From contig NZ_JACDTY010000002.1 in NCBI RefSeq assembly GCF_013520985.1, positions 248,001 through 312,000 of the forward strand: a stretch of DNA of 64,000 nt. Direction: 5' to 3'. This document shows, in pieces, positions 52,928 to 61,606 of the stretch; position 1 is the first letter of the stretch, and the number at the start of each line of letters is the position of its first letter. The notes beneath the pieces are model-generated. The model searched no databases, was not told the origin of the DNA, and saw nothing but the letters and a program-made list of their open reading frames with translations. The translations under genes were made by a program, and so were the position numbers. Source of the DNA: Mesorhizobium neociceri (lineage in GTDB: Bacteria > Pseudomonadota > Alphaproteobacteria > Rhizobiales > Rhizobiaceae).

Positions 52928-55840
52928 ATGAATATCAAGGCCGACTTCCCGACACTCATCGAAGAACTCGACTACGGAACCCCGGAATCGAAGGCGCAAA
53001 AGCAGGTCACGCTGATCGTCGACGGCCGCAGTATCAGCGTGCCGGAGGGTACGTCGATCATGCGCGCGGCGATGGAAGGCGGGGTCGAGATCCCAAAACT
53101 CTGCGCCACGGACATGCTGGACTCGTTCGGTTCCTGCCGCGTCTGCCTGGTCGAGATCGAAGGGCGCGGCGGTACGCCGGCATCCTGCACGACGCCGGTC
53201 GGCGAAGGCATGGTGGTGCGCACGCAATCCGAGCGGCTCGACGCCATCCGCCGCGGTGTCATGGAGCTTTACGTCTCCGACCATCCGACCGGCTGGAACG
53301 AGAAGGCCGGCACCGGCGCCAGCGAGTTCGACGTTGTGGCGAAGTCGGTCGGCCTGACCGAGAACCGTTTCGGCATCGAGGGCCGCAATCACGTCAAGCA
53401 GGAAAACGGCGTGGCGCCGGGCCATGGCTCGCTGGCGGTCGACTACATCGCCCGCGATGAGTCCAACCCTTATTTCACCTATGATCCGGCGCAATGTATC
53501 GTCTGCTCGCGCTGCGTGCGGGCCTGCGAGGAGGTGCAAGGCACCTTCGCGCTGACGATCGAGGGCCGCGGTTTCGAATCGCGCATGGTCGCCGGCATGC
53601 ATGAGGATTTCATCGCCTCCGAATGCGTGTCATGCGGCGCCTGTGTGCAGGCCTGCCCGACCGATGCGCTGCGTGAAAAGACCGTGCTTGAGAAAGGCAT
53701 GCCCGAGCGCTCCGCCGTCACCACCTGTGCCTATTGCGGCGTCGGCTGTTCTTTCAAGGCCGAAGTGAAGGGCGACGAAGTCATTCGCATGATGCCCTAC
53801 AAGGACGGCAAGGCGAACCACGGCCACTCCTGCGTGAAGGGCCGTTTCGCCTATGGCTACGCGACCCACAAGGACCGCATCCTGTCGCCGATGATCCGGG
53901 AAAAGGTCAGCGATCCCTGGCGCGAGGTGAGTTGGGAAGAGGCGATCGCCTATACAGCCAAGGAATTCCGCCGTATCCAATATCAATACGGCCGCACCTC
54001 GATCGGCGGTATCACGTCCTCGCGCTGCACAAACGAGGAGACCTATCTGGTCCAGAAACTGGTGCGCCAGGGCTTCCGCAACAACAATGTCGACACCTGC
54101 GCCCGCGTCTGCCACTCGCCGACCGGCTACGGCCTCGGCCAGACCTATGGCACCTCGGCCGGCACCCAGGATTTCGATTCCGTCGAGTTCACCGATGTCG
54201 CCGTCATCATCGGCGCCAATCCGGTTTCCGCCCATCCTGTGTTTGCTTCACGGCTGAAGAAGCGGCTGCGCCAGGGCGCCAAGCTGATCGTGCTCGATCC
54301 GCGCCGTACCGAAATGGTCAAGTCGGCGCACGTCGAGGCCAACTACCACCTGCCGCTGAAGCCCGGCACCAACGTAGCGGTGCTGACGTCGCTCGCGCAT
54401 GTCATCGTCACCGAAGGGCTTTTCGACGAAGCCTTCATCCGCGAACGCTGCGACTGGACGGAGTTCCAGGACTGGGCCTCCTTCGTCGCTTTGCCGGAGA
54501 ACAGCCCCGAGACCGTCGGCAAGCTTTCCGGCGTCGACCCGGAGCTGATCCGGGGTGCTGCGCGGCTCTATGCCAAGGGCGGCAACGGCGCGATTTATTA
54601 CGGCCTCGGCGTCACCGAACACAGCCAGGGCTCGACCACGGTTATGGCTATCGCCAACCTTGCCATGGCGACCGGCAATATCGGCCGCCCGGGCGTCGGC
54701 GTGAACCCGCTGCGTGGCCAGAACAATGTGCAGGGCTCGTGCGACATGGGCTCGTTCCCGCATGAACTGCCGGGCTACCGCCACATCTCCGGCGAGGCGG
54801 TGCGCGACATCTATGAGACTTTGTGGGGCGTGAAGCTCGACGACGAACCGGGCCTGCGCATCCCCAACATGCTGGATGCCGCTGTCGACGGCTCCTTCAA
54901 AGGCATCTACATCCAGGGCGAGGACATCCTGCAGTCCGACCCTGATACCAAGCATGTCGCGGCCGGCCTGGCGGCGATGGAATGCGTGGTCGTGCACGAC
55001 CTGTTCCTCAACGAGACAGCGAACTACGCGCATGTCTTCCTGCCGGGCTCGACCTTCCTGGAGAAGGACGGCACCTTCACCAATGCCGAGCGCCGCATCA
55101 ACATGGTGCGCAAGGTGCTGGAGCCGAAGGCGCGCTACGCCGACTGGGAAGCGACGCAGGAGCTTGCCCGTGCGATCGGGCTTGACTGGAACTACCAGCA
55201 TCCCTCCGAGATCATGGACGAGATCGCCAAGACGACGCCAAGCTTCGCCGGCGTCTCCTTCGATCTGCTCGACCGTGTCGGATCGGTGCAATGGCCCTGC
55301 AACGAGAAGGCCCCGCTCGGCACGCCGATCATGCATATCGACAGCTTCGTGCGCGGCAAGGGCAAGTTCATCCGCACCGAATATGTGGCGACCGACGAGC
55401 GGACCGGGCCGCGTTTCCCGTTGCTGCTGACAACCGGCCGTATCCTGAGCCAGTACAATGTCGGTGCACAGACAAGGCGTACCGAAAACGTCATGTGGCA
55501 CTCGGAAGACCGGCTGGAAATCCATCCGCACGATGCCGAGAACCGCGGCCTGCGCGATGGCGACTGGGTGCGGCTGACCAGCCGTTCGGGCGAGACGACG
55601 CTGCGTGCGCTGATTACCGACCGGGTGTCGCCGGGTGTGGTCTACACCACCTTCCATCATCCGGACACGCAGGCCAACGTCATCACCACCGACTTCTCGG
55701 ACTGGGCGACCAATTGTCCGGAGTACAAGGTGACGGCAGTGCAGGTCGGCGCCTCCAACGGGCCTTCGGACTGGCAGCGCGACTATGACGAGCAGGCGCG
55801 CAACAGCCGCCGCATCGCTCCGCTACAGGCGGCGGAGTAG
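52928..55840 (+). CDS. fdsA: NAD-dependent formate dehydrogenase alpha (catalytic) subunit
   Basis: The 970-residue molybdenum enzyme that oxidises formate to CO2. The N-terminal [2Fe-2S] cluster has Cys59, 70, 73 and 87; two ferredoxin clusters follow (CIVCSRCVRACEE near 190, CVSCGACVQACP near 234), then CAYCGVGC near 267. The Mo ligand is Cys395 in ARVCHSPTGYG, a cysteine where E. coli FDH-H has selenocysteine. Bis-MGD binding and C-terminal domains follow. It is cytoplasmic, with no signal peptide. Family members are oxygen-tolerant and reversible. Confidence 0.96.
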   Translation: MNIKADFPTLIEELDYGTPESKAQKQVTLIVDGRSISVPEGTSIMRAAMEGGVEIPKLCATDMLDSFGSCRVCLVEIEGRGGTPASCTTPVGEGMVVRTQSERLDAIRRGVMELYVSDHPTGWNEKAGTGASEFDVVAKSVGLTENRFGIEGRNHVKQENGVAPGHGSLAVDYIARDESNPYFTYDPAQCIVCSRCVRACEEVQGTFALTIEGRGFESRMVAGMHEDFIASECVSCGACVQACPTDALREKTVLEKGMPERSAVTTCAYCGVGCSFKAEVKGDEVIRMMPYKDGKANHGHSCVKGRFAYGYATHKDRILSPMIREKVSDPWREVSWEEAIAYTAKEFRRIQYQYGRTSIGGITSSRCTNEETYLVQKLVRQGFRNNNVDTCARVCHSPTGYGLGQTYGTSAGTQDFDSVEFTDVAVIIGANPVSAHPVFASRLKKRLRQGAKLIVLDPRRTEMVKSAHVEANYHLPLKPGTNVAVLTSLAHVIVTEGLFDEAFIRERCDWTEFQDWASFVALPENSPETVGKLSGVDPELIRGAARLYAKGGNGAIYYGLGVTEHSQGSTTVMAIANLAMATGNIGRPGVGVNPLRGQNNVQGSCDMGSFPHELPGYRHISGEAVRDIYETLWGVKLDDEPGLRIPNMLDAAVDGSFKGIYIQGEDILQSDPDTKHVAAGLAAMECVVVHDLFLNETANYAHVFLPGSTFLEKDGTFTNAERRINMVRKVLEPKARYADWEATQELARAIGLDWNYQHPSEIMDEIAKTTPSFAGVSFDLLDRVGSVQWPCNEKAPLGTPIMHIDSFVRGKGKFIRTEYVATDERTGPRFPLLLTTGRILSQYNVGAQTRRTENVMWHSEDRLEIHPHDAENRGLRDGDWVRLTSRSGETTLRALITDRVSPGVVYTTFHHPDTQANVITTDFSDWATNCPEYKVTAVQVGASNGPSDWQRDYDEQARNSRRIAPLQAAE

Positions 55841-55842
55841 AC

Positions 55843-56673
55843 TTGGCCGCGCGCCGCAAAGCAACGACGCAGATATCGCGGCTGGCGCACCGTGCCAGCG
55901 GCACTGCGGCGGCTAACCGCATGGTGCCGGAAGAGACGCCGGTGGCGTTCTCTTTTGCCGGCACCACCCATGCGGTGATGATGGCGAGCCCGGCCGATTT
56001 CGAGGATTTCGCGCTCGGCTTCTCGCTGACGGAAGGCATCATCGCGTTGCCTGACGAGATCGAGGCGATCGAGGTCGAGGACCATGGCGCCGGGATCGAC
56101 ATCCAGATCCGGCTGAAGGATCAGGCCAATACGCGCTTCGAGGCGCGACGCAGGCGCTTGGCCGGGCCGGTTGGCTGCGGGCTGTGCGGCATCGAATCCA
56201 TCGAGGAAGCTATGCGCTCGGTCGACAAGGTTGGTGCGTCAAAACTTACGCTTGAGGCCGACGACATTGTTCGCTCGGTCAGGCTGTTGTCGAAGGTGCA
56301 GCCGCTGCATTCAGAAACCGGCGCCGTGCATGCCGCGGGCTTCTACATCCCGGGCAAGGGCATCGTCATGGCGCGCGAGGATGTCGGCCGCCACAATGCG
56401 CTGGACAAGCTGGCCGGCGCGCTGGCGAAGGCCGGCATTAACGGTGCCTCGGGCGCCGTGGTCGTTACCTCACGCGTCTCGGTCGAGATGGTGCAGAAGA
56501 CGGCGGCCATCGGCTCGGCTTTCATCATGGCCGTGTCGGCGCCGACCGCGCTTGCCATCCGCACAGCGGAAGAGGCAGGAATGACGCTGGTGGCGCTGGT
56601 GCGCGGCGACGATTTCGATGTTTTCACCCACCCGGAACGGGTGGTCTTGGGAGTTGCCCAGCATGTCGCATGA
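55843..56673 (+). CDS. fdhD: Formate dehydrogenase accessory sulfurtransferase FdhD/FdsC
   Basis: The 276-residue protein required to sulfurate the molybdenum cofactor before insertion in the catalytic subunit. The redox motif is CGLCG (about 108-112 in PVGCGLCGIES). REDVGRHNALDK and VVVTSRVSVEMVQK are conserved family stretches. It starts at TTG 55843 only 2 bp after fdsA, an uncommon start codon; the next in-frame ATG (MVPEETPV) would remove about 26 residues. Overlaps fdsD by 11 bp. Confidence 0.93.
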   Translation: MAARRKATTQISRLAHRASGTAAANRMVPEETPVAFSFAGTTHAVMMASPADFEDFALGFSLTEGIIALPDEIEAIEVEDHGAGIDIQIRLKDQANTRFEARRRRLAGPVGCGLCGIESIEEAMRSVDKVGASKLTLEADDIVRSVRLLSKVQPLHSETGAVHAAGFYIPGKGIVMAREDVGRHNALDKLAGALAKAGINGASGAVVVTSRVSVEMVQKTAAIGSAFIMAVSAPTALAIRTAEEAGMTLVALVRGDDFDVFTHPERVVLGVAQHVA

Positions 56674-56977
56674 CGAAGAGCACATCACGAGCACCAGGGA
56701 AAAGCTGGTGCGCATGGCCAATCAGATCGCCGCTTTCTTCCATTCCAGGCCGCGCGAGGAAGGCGTGGTGGGTGTAGCCGAACACATCAACAAGTTCTGG
56801 GAGCCCAGGATGCGGCGGCAGTTCTTCGAGATGCTGGATAGCGGCAGCGAAGACTTTGATGAGCTTGTCGTTGTGGCCTCGGCCAGGATCAAGCGGCCGA
56901 AGACCGAGGAGCAGGCCGATATGAGCATCGGCTACGTCGAACCCACGGGTGCAGAGAGCGCCGCTCCCCAGAAATAG
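56663..56977 (+). CDS. fdsD: Formate dehydrogenase delta subunit
   Basis: The 104-residue small subunit typical of FdsGBACD operons: MANQIAAFFHSRPREEGVVGVAEHINKFWEPRMRRQF is the family core. It is needed for assembly or stability of the holoenzyme. ATG 56663 lies inside the end of fdhD (11 bp overlap), so translation is coupled. The stop codon falls inside a 17-bp tandem repeat. Confidence 0.92.
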   Translation: MSHDEEHITSTREKLVRMANQIAAFFHSRPREEGVVGVAEHINKFWEPRMRRQFFEMLDSGSEDFDELVVVASARIKRPKTEEQADMSIGYVEPTGAESAAPQK

Positions 56978-57011
56978 CCGATCGCCAGAAATAGTCGGGC
57001 GCCAGAAATAA
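56968..57011 (+). repeat. Three tandem 17-bp repeats over the fdsD stop
   Basis: The motif CCAGAAATAG occurs at 56968-56977 and 56985-56994, and as CCAGAAATAA at 57002-57011, each 17 bp apart with AT-to-GC variation between. The first copy contains the fdsD stop codon. The pattern suggests slippage duplication. Confidence 0.7.
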
Positions 57012-57132
57012 CCGGGGCGAACGCGGTTCGCGTCGGGGCTATATTCCTGTCTTCTAAAGTTTGACTGCCGCACCCGGCAGGTGTCTGCTATGGTCGACGA
57101 TCAGAAGTCGTCTGGCCGGGCGGGATGCAGTC

Positions 57133-58686
57133 GTGAGGCCGATCGAGACGCGATATGCCCTCAGCGGCGACGTGCGGATCGCCTATCAGGTGGTCGGCCA
57201 GGGATCGTTCGACCTGGTTTTCGTGCCCGGCTTCATTTCCAACCTCGATCTGCATTGGGAAGACGAGGGTTATACCAGGCTGTTGAAACGGCTCTCGGCG
57301 TTCTCGCGGCTGATCCTGTTCGACAAGCGCGGCACCGGCCTGTCCGACCGCGTCGACCCACGCCATCTGCCCAACCTCGAAACCCGCATGGACGACGTGC
57401 GCGCGGTGATGGATGCCACCGGCAGTGGCCGTGCGGCGCTGCTCGGCGCCTCGGAAGGCGCGCCGCTGGCAATGCTGTTCGCCGCCACCTATCCGGAGCG
57501 GACACGGGCGTTGGTGCTTTATGGCGGCTATGCGCATTTCCACAAATGGGTCATGCCGCCCGAACGCCTCAAGACCTTCATCGCGACCGCCGGCACGGCC
57601 TGGGGCACCGGCGCCACTCTGCCCAACTTCGCGCCGGGCCGCGTCGATGACGCGCATTTCACCCAGTGGTGGGCGCGCTTCGAACGGCTGTCGGCGAGCC
57701 CGACGGCAGCGGCCGCCCTTGCCCGGATGAATGCTGGGGTCGACGTGCGCGGGGTGCTTTCGGCGATCGGCGCACCGACCCTGCTCATCCATCGCCGCAA
57801 CGATGTGCGCGTGGATCCCGACGCCAGCCGCTTCCTGGCGAAAAAGATCGCGAATGCGCGACTGGTCGAAATCCCCGGCCGCGATCACCCGATCTGGACC
57901 GGCGATGTCGACCGGGTGGCAGACCTGATCGAGGAATTCCTGACCGGCGAGCGTGCCTTGGCCGAAGCGGAGCGCGTGCTTGCCGCTCTTCTGGCGACAC
58001 GCATCTACGACACGGCGCGGGTGGGCGACCGCATGTGGAGCGAACGCAGCGAGTGCTTCCAGGAGAGCTGGCGGCAGCTGGTCGGCCGTCATGGCGGACG
58101 CGTCGCCGGCATCCACGGCGAATTGATGATCTCACGCTTCGACGGGCCGGCGCGGGCCATACGCTGCGCGGCGGCGCTGCGCGATGCGGCGCAGCGTATG
58201 GGCATTGCAAGCGCCCAGGGCGCGCATGTCGGCGAGGTCGAAATGCGCGGGCCACCGGTGGGGCTGATGGCACGGGTGACGATGCAGATCGCCGCCCATG
58301 CCGGGCGCGGCGATATTCTGGCGTCGCGGCTGGTCGCCGATCTGGCGGCGGGTTCCGGCCTGCATTTCATCGATGCCGGGCGTGTCACGGTGGATGAGCT
58401 GGACGAGCCGCTGGCGTTGGTCCAAATGATTTCGGAACAGCATCTGGAACCGGCCTGCCGTCCCAAGGCCAAGCCTGCCGAGCCGGCTCAACTAACGGCG
58501 CGCGAAAGCGAGGTGGTGAGCCTGATCGCCGACGGCAAGAGCAATGCCGCAATCGCTGCCGAGCTGAGGCTCAGCGAACATACCGTCAAGCGTCATGTCG
58601 CCAACATATTGCTGAAGCTCGACCTGCCGTCGCGGGCGGCGGCAGCGGCGTTTTCCGCCAGACATACTGGCCCGGACGGGCCATAG
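57133..58686 (+). CDS. Three-domain regulator: alpha/beta hydrolase, degenerate cyclase domain, LuxR HTH
   Basis: A 517-residue protein from GTG 57133 (a TTG at 57061 lacks a ribosome site). Residues about 1-265 are an alpha/beta hydrolase with the nucleophile elbow GASEGAP (about 107-113) and the HPIWTGD histidine region. About 275-430 is a class III cyclase-like domain (VLAALLATRIYDTARVGDRMWSE... FDGPARAIRCAAALRDA) in which the usual metal-binding FTDIVGST is replaced, so it is unlikely to make cAMP. The last 65 residues are a LuxR helix-turn-helix (LTARESEVVSLIADGKSNAAIAAELRLSEHTVKRHVANIL). A ligand-sensing transcription factor is the simplest reading. Confidence 0.85.
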   Translation: MRPIETRYALSGDVRIAYQVVGQGSFDLVFVPGFISNLDLHWEDEGYTRLLKRLSAFSRLILFDKRGTGLSDRVDPRHLPNLETRMDDVRAVMDATGSGRAALLGASEGAPLAMLFAATYPERTRALVLYGGYAHFHKWVMPPERLKTFIATAGTAWGTGATLPNFAPGRVDDAHFTQWWARFERLSASPTAAAALARMNAGVDVRGVLSAIGAPTLLIHRRNDVRVDPDASRFLAKKIANARLVEIPGRDHPIWTGDVDRVADLIEEFLTGERALAEAERVLAALLATRIYDTARVGDRMWSERSECFQESWRQLVGRHGGRVAGIHGELMISRFDGPARAIRCAAALRDAAQRMGIASAQGAHVGEVEMRGPPVGLMARVTMQIAAHAGRGDILASRLVADLAAGSGLHFIDAGRVTVDELDEPLALVQMISEQHLEPACRPKAKPAEPAQLTARESEVVSLIADGKSNAAIAAELRLSEHTVKRHVANILLKLDLPSRAAAAAFSARHTGPDGP

Positions 58687-58795
58687 GAGCCATGGCGCTT
58701 TCGGGCGAAGCGGCCAAGGGCGCGCAGGCGCTACCAATTCTCTCCATGCAGCCCAGGCGGATGCCGCCGGGAAGGCACCGCGAACGGAGGATGAC

Positions 58796-59272
58796 ATGAT
58801 GAAGTCGACATTGAAGTTGCTGGTGATCGCGGCAGGCGTTGGCGCGCTCTTCACGATCCTTCCTGCCAAGGCCGAGGACGCCATGGCGGCCGCCGCCTAC
58901 AAGGACATCGAGGCGACGCTCGGCTCGGTGCCGGACATGTTCAAGACGCTGCCCGATGTCGCGGTTGCCGGCGCCTGGGCCGAGATCAAGGGCGGGTTGA
59001 GCTGCACGCCCAAGACCGCGCTCGACGGCAAGACCAAGGAACTGATGGGGCTGGCCGTCGCCTCGCAGATTCCCTGCCAGTACTGCATCTATTTCCACAC
59101 CGAGGCGGCCAAGCTCAATGGCGCGACCGATGAGGAGATCAAGGAGGCGATCGCGATGGCGGCCATCGTGCGCCATTGGTCGACGATGCTCAACGGCAGC
59201 CACGTCGATTTCGCGACCTTCAAACAGCAGACCGACGGCGTGTTCGCGGCCATCAAAGCCAAGTCGCAGTGA
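58796..59272 (+). CDS. Exported AhpD/carboxymuconolactone decarboxylase-family protein
   Basis: A 158-residue protein with a Sec signal peptide (MMKSTLKLLVIAAGVGAL, cleavage near AKA/EDA). The mature domain has the AhpD-like core GLAVASQIPCQYCIYFHTEAAKLNG with the redox pair Cys-x2-Cys (CQYC, about 97-100) and a following histidine (HT). AhpD-like domains act in thiol-dependent peroxidase or decarboxylase systems; secretion is unusual, since most are cytoplasmic. A strong GGAGG precedes the ATG. First of three small genes behind the LuxR-type regulator. Confidence 0.88.
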   Translation: MMKSTLKLLVIAAGVGALFTILPAKAEDAMAAAAYKDIEATLGSVPDMFKTLPDVAVAGAWAEIKGGLSCTPKTALDGKTKELMGLAVASQIPCQYCIYFHTEAAKLNGATDEEIKEAIAMAAIVRHWSTMLNGSHVDFATFKQQTDGVFAAIKAKSQ

Positions 59273-59349
59273 AAGACCCTGCCCGGCGATGAACGCCGGG
59301 CAGTGCTTGTGATCATCAACCGCCCGATCGACGGGCCATGGAGGAAAAA

Positions 59350-59712
59350 ATGCTGACCATGACGCAAAGCGTGGACGGCGCGGCGATCAAGAAAGCGATC
59401 GAAGGACGGGACGGCAGGATGCTTGCGAGCTTCTATGCCGACGATGCGCTGGTGCGGGTGATCGATCGCAACAACCCGCCGAGCAAGCCGCGCGAGATCC
59501 GCGGCCGGGCGGCGATCAGCACGTTCTGGGACGACATCTGCAGCCGGGCAATGACCCACAAGGTCGACACCACCATCGCCGATGGCGACAATCTCGCCTT
59601 CACCCAGGCCTGCGCCTATCCGGACGGCACGAAAGTGTTCTGCGCGGCGATGCTGGAGCTGAAGAACGGACGGATTGCGCGACAGACCGTCGTGCAGGCC
59701 TGGGACGAGTAG
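59350..59712 (+). CDS. SnoaL/NTF2-like protein
   Basis: A 120-residue NTF2-fold protein with IKKAIEGRDGRMLASFYADDALVRVIDRNN and TKVFCAAMLELKNGRIARQTVVQAWDE, typical of SnoaL-like small proteins that may bind or isomerise small molecules. No signal peptide. ATG 59350 is preceded by GGAGG with a 5-base spacing, so it is favoured over ATG 59338. Confidence 0.82.
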   Translation: MLTMTQSVDGAAIKKAIEGRDGRMLASFYADDALVRVIDRNNPPSKPREIRGRAAISTFWDDICSRAMTHKVDTTIADGDNLAFTQACAYPDGTKVFCAAMLELKNGRIARQTVVQAWDE

Positions 59713-59767
59713 GTCAACCGCGAAGAGATCAACCGCGGTTTGGGCCGCAAAACTGGAGGACACAAAA

Positions 59768-60082
59768 ATGTTCAGCGCCAGATGGCAGATCGACGCCAAG
59801 TTCGGACACAAGCAGACCGTGCTCGACCTGCTCAAGAAATGGGAACGCGAGATCGGCTCTCAGGTCGGCATCGCCGATCTCGAGTTCCAGATCATGACCG
59901 GCTCGATCGGCGCGCGGGAGGCGACGGTCGAGTCGCATCACCAGGTCGAGAGCCTGGCCCAGTTGGAGGCGTTCTTCGCCAAGATCGGCAAGATCGATGC
60001 GCACGCCAAATGGGGCAAGGAGATGGAGCCCTACGTCGTGTCGGGCACCAGCCTTTGGAACATCTACCGCATCGTGGAGTAG
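59768..60082 (+). CDS. Small hypothetical protein, possible alpha-beta barrel
   Basis: A 104-residue protein, MFSARWQIDAKFGHKQTVLDLLKKWE followed by LEFQIMTGSIGAREATVESHH and SGTSLWNIYRIVE. The strand-helix-strand pattern resembles dimeric ferredoxin-like barrels, but no family is claimed. GGAGGAC lies before ATG 59768. It follows the SnoaL gene after 55 bp and probably belongs to the same transcript. Confidence 0.7.
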   Translation: MFSARWQIDAKFGHKQTVLDLLKKWEREIGSQVGIADLEFQIMTGSIGAREATVESHHQVESLAQLEAFFAKIGKIDAHAKWGKEMEPYVVSGTSLWNIYRIVE

Positions 60083-60084
60083 GA

Positions 60085-60151
60085 GCAATTCCAGGAAAAG
60101 TGTGAGCGGTTTTCCCGGGAAAAGCGCGTAGCGCTTTCCCTTGGGAATTGC
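60085..60151. repeat. Rhizobiales-type palindrome after the small-gene cluster
   Basis: Outer arms GCAATTCC (60085-60092) and GGAATTGC (60144-60151) enclose GGGAAAAGCGC-GTAGCGCTTTCCC type inner pairing. From recall, this is a common dispersed intergenic repeat in Mesorhizobium. It may mark the transcript end of the three small genes. Confidence 0.75.
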
Positions 60152-60185
60152 GAAAGAACAAAGAGAGCGCCGTGAATTTCGGCCG

Positions 60186-60884
60186 TCAGTTGCGGCGGCC
60201 GAAATTCGATCGCTGCCCGGCGAAGCGGCCTTCCCTGGCCAATCCGGCCGGCGCGGTACGCGCCGGCTGATTGGGCAGCGTGGCCTGTTTGGCCAGAGCC
60301 GCCGCTATCAGGGCGTCGGCCTGGCGGGCGCGCTGGTCCGCGCCGGCATCGCCGCCAGTGGTCCCAGCCGTCGCGGAGGCCAATGCCTGCCTGCGCGGCC
60401 GGAAGGCAAAATAGAGGAGCAGCGCGCCGAGCAGTCCGGCGCCAATGACGATGGTCAGGCGCGTGCCGGTCATGCCCGTGCGTTCGATCTGGGTGGGTTT
60501 GGCGGGGTTCTGGACGACGGTGAGTTTGTCGCCGACCTGCGGTTCGCGGTCGCCGCTCTTGTTCAGCTCCATCGTGGCCTCGACGGCATCGGCGCCGGTG
60601 CCGACGCGCAAGGTGCCGGTGAATTTCTGGGTCACCTTCCACTCTTTGTCGGCGTGCACCGTCTTGAACGCGTCAACCAGCTCGCAGGGGATCGTAGCGG
60701 TGCTGACGGTCTTGTAGACGATCTTGTGGGCGGTCGATTCCATGTCGCATTCGACAGCGACCGCAAGGATTTCGGCTGGCGCCTCGGGCCAGCCGCTTTT
60801 CTTGATAATGTCCTTGCCGCCGAACACAGCGATCAGCATGCAGAAGCCGCCAATGAGTACCAGCTTGATCTTGGCCGTGTTCAT
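60186..60884 (-). CDS. Membrane protein of the DUF3592-like type
   Basis: A 232-residue protein with one N-terminal helix (KLVLIGGFCMLIAVFGG, about 6-22), a periplasmic domain (VGDKLTVVQNPAKPTQIERTG), and a second helix near 145-165 (RLTIVIGAGLLGALLLYFAF). This two-helix layout with a central beta domain resembles DUF3592 proteins of unknown function. The C-terminus is Arg/Gln/Ala-rich and cytoplasmic. ATG 60884 has GAGGGGG at good distance; the TTG at 60890 would lie too close to it. Confidence 0.65.
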   Translation of the reverse strand: MNTAKIKLVLIGGFCMLIAVFGGKDIIKKSGWPEAPAEILAVAVECDMESTAHKIVYKTVSTATIPCELVDAFKTVHADKEWKVTQKFTGTLRVGTGADAVEATMELNKSGDREPQVGDKLTVVQNPAKPTQIERTGMTGTRLTIVIGAGLLGALLLYFAFRPRRQALASATAGTTGGDAGADQRARQADALIAAALAKQATLPNQPARTAPAGLAREGRFAGQRSNFGRRN

Positions 60885-61023
60885 GCGCAAACCCCCTCGC
60901 CGCGCGGTTTTCCGGCAAGGAGGCTGCTCGTTCCGGTTGAATATTCAGTAAATTGTGAACTGTCGCCGAGCCGCGAAAGTTCAACAGGCTTAACAGATGC
61001 CGACCTGGACGATGAATACTTTA

Positions 61024-61047
61024 GGCATGGCGGACCGCCGCCATGCC
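61024..61047 (-). terminator. Hairpin after the SnoaL-like gene
   Basis: GGCATGGCGG and CCGCCATGCC pair perfectly over a 4-base loop, 26 bp after the gene at 61074. Reading the minus strand, AAAG flanks one side and CTAAAG the other, so it may act as a terminator without a strong T run. Confidence 0.55.
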
Positions 61048-61073
61048 TTTGTTCAAGACTCGACGAGGGCTGA

Positions 61074-61559
61074 CTACATCAGGCCCAGCTGTTTGTAGAA
61101 GCCAAGCGCATCGTAGTAGTCGCTCTGGGTGGTGATCTTGCCGTCCTTGATCGAGAACATCGAGGCACCGGTGAAGGAAAACTTCTTGCCGGTGGCAGCC
61201 GTGCCGTCGGCCCAGGAGCCGGTGTTGGTGCCGGAAAACTCCCATTCGAACGAGACTCGGTCGCCCTCGACCACCGGTGCGCCCTTCATCGTCCAGACGG
61301 CGTCGGGAACAGCCTTCAGGAAATTGTCGATAACACCGGTCTTGGCGGCTTCCTTGCCCTTGACCGGCGTGCCGACCGAGGCGTCGTAGTAGGTGACGTC
61401 GTCAGCGAAATAGCCGGCGGCCTTGGCCGAATCATGGGCGTTCCAGGCGGCGAGATAGGCTTCGACCACCGATTGCGCGGTATCGGCGGCAAAGGACGGC
61501 GCTGTGGCCAGCAATGTAGCGGCGATGGCTGCGGATGTCAGAAACTGGCGGCGATGCAT
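61074..61559 (-). CDS. Exported SnoaL/NTF2-like protein with Tat-like signal
   Basis: A 161-residue protein. The N-terminus MHRRQFLTSAAIAATLLATA has twin arginines (HRRQFL) and a hydrophobic core ending in FAAD, a Tat-type signal. The mature domain, QSVVEAYLAAWNAHDSAKAAGYFADDVTYYDASVG, is the SnoaL/NTF2 fold. Function unknown. It is followed by an intergenic region of about 47 bp and the aldehyde dehydrogenase gene in the same direction. Confidence 0.85.
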   Translation of the reverse strand: MHRRQFLTSAAIAATLLATAPSFAADTAQSVVEAYLAAWNAHDSAKAAGYFADDVTYYDASVGTPVKGKEAAKTGVIDNFLKAVPDAVWTMKGAPVVEGDRVSFEWEFSGTNTGSWADGTAATGKKFSFTGASMFSIKDGKITTQSDYYDALGFYKQLGLM

Positions 61560-61606
61560 GGTTTTCTCCTCCCTGATATTAAATGCTTGCTTTGCACGTT
61601 CAAACG

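Noticed and set aside
54101-54130. Selenocysteine in the formate dehydrogenase alpha subunit
   Set aside because: The Mo-ligand codon at 54110-54112 is TGC (Cys395), not TGA, so no selenocysteine is used.
57061-57132. Longer N-terminus of the LuxR-type regulator from TTG 57061
   Set aside because: No ribosome site precedes it and the added residues do not resemble the hydrolase domain; GTG 57133 is favoured.
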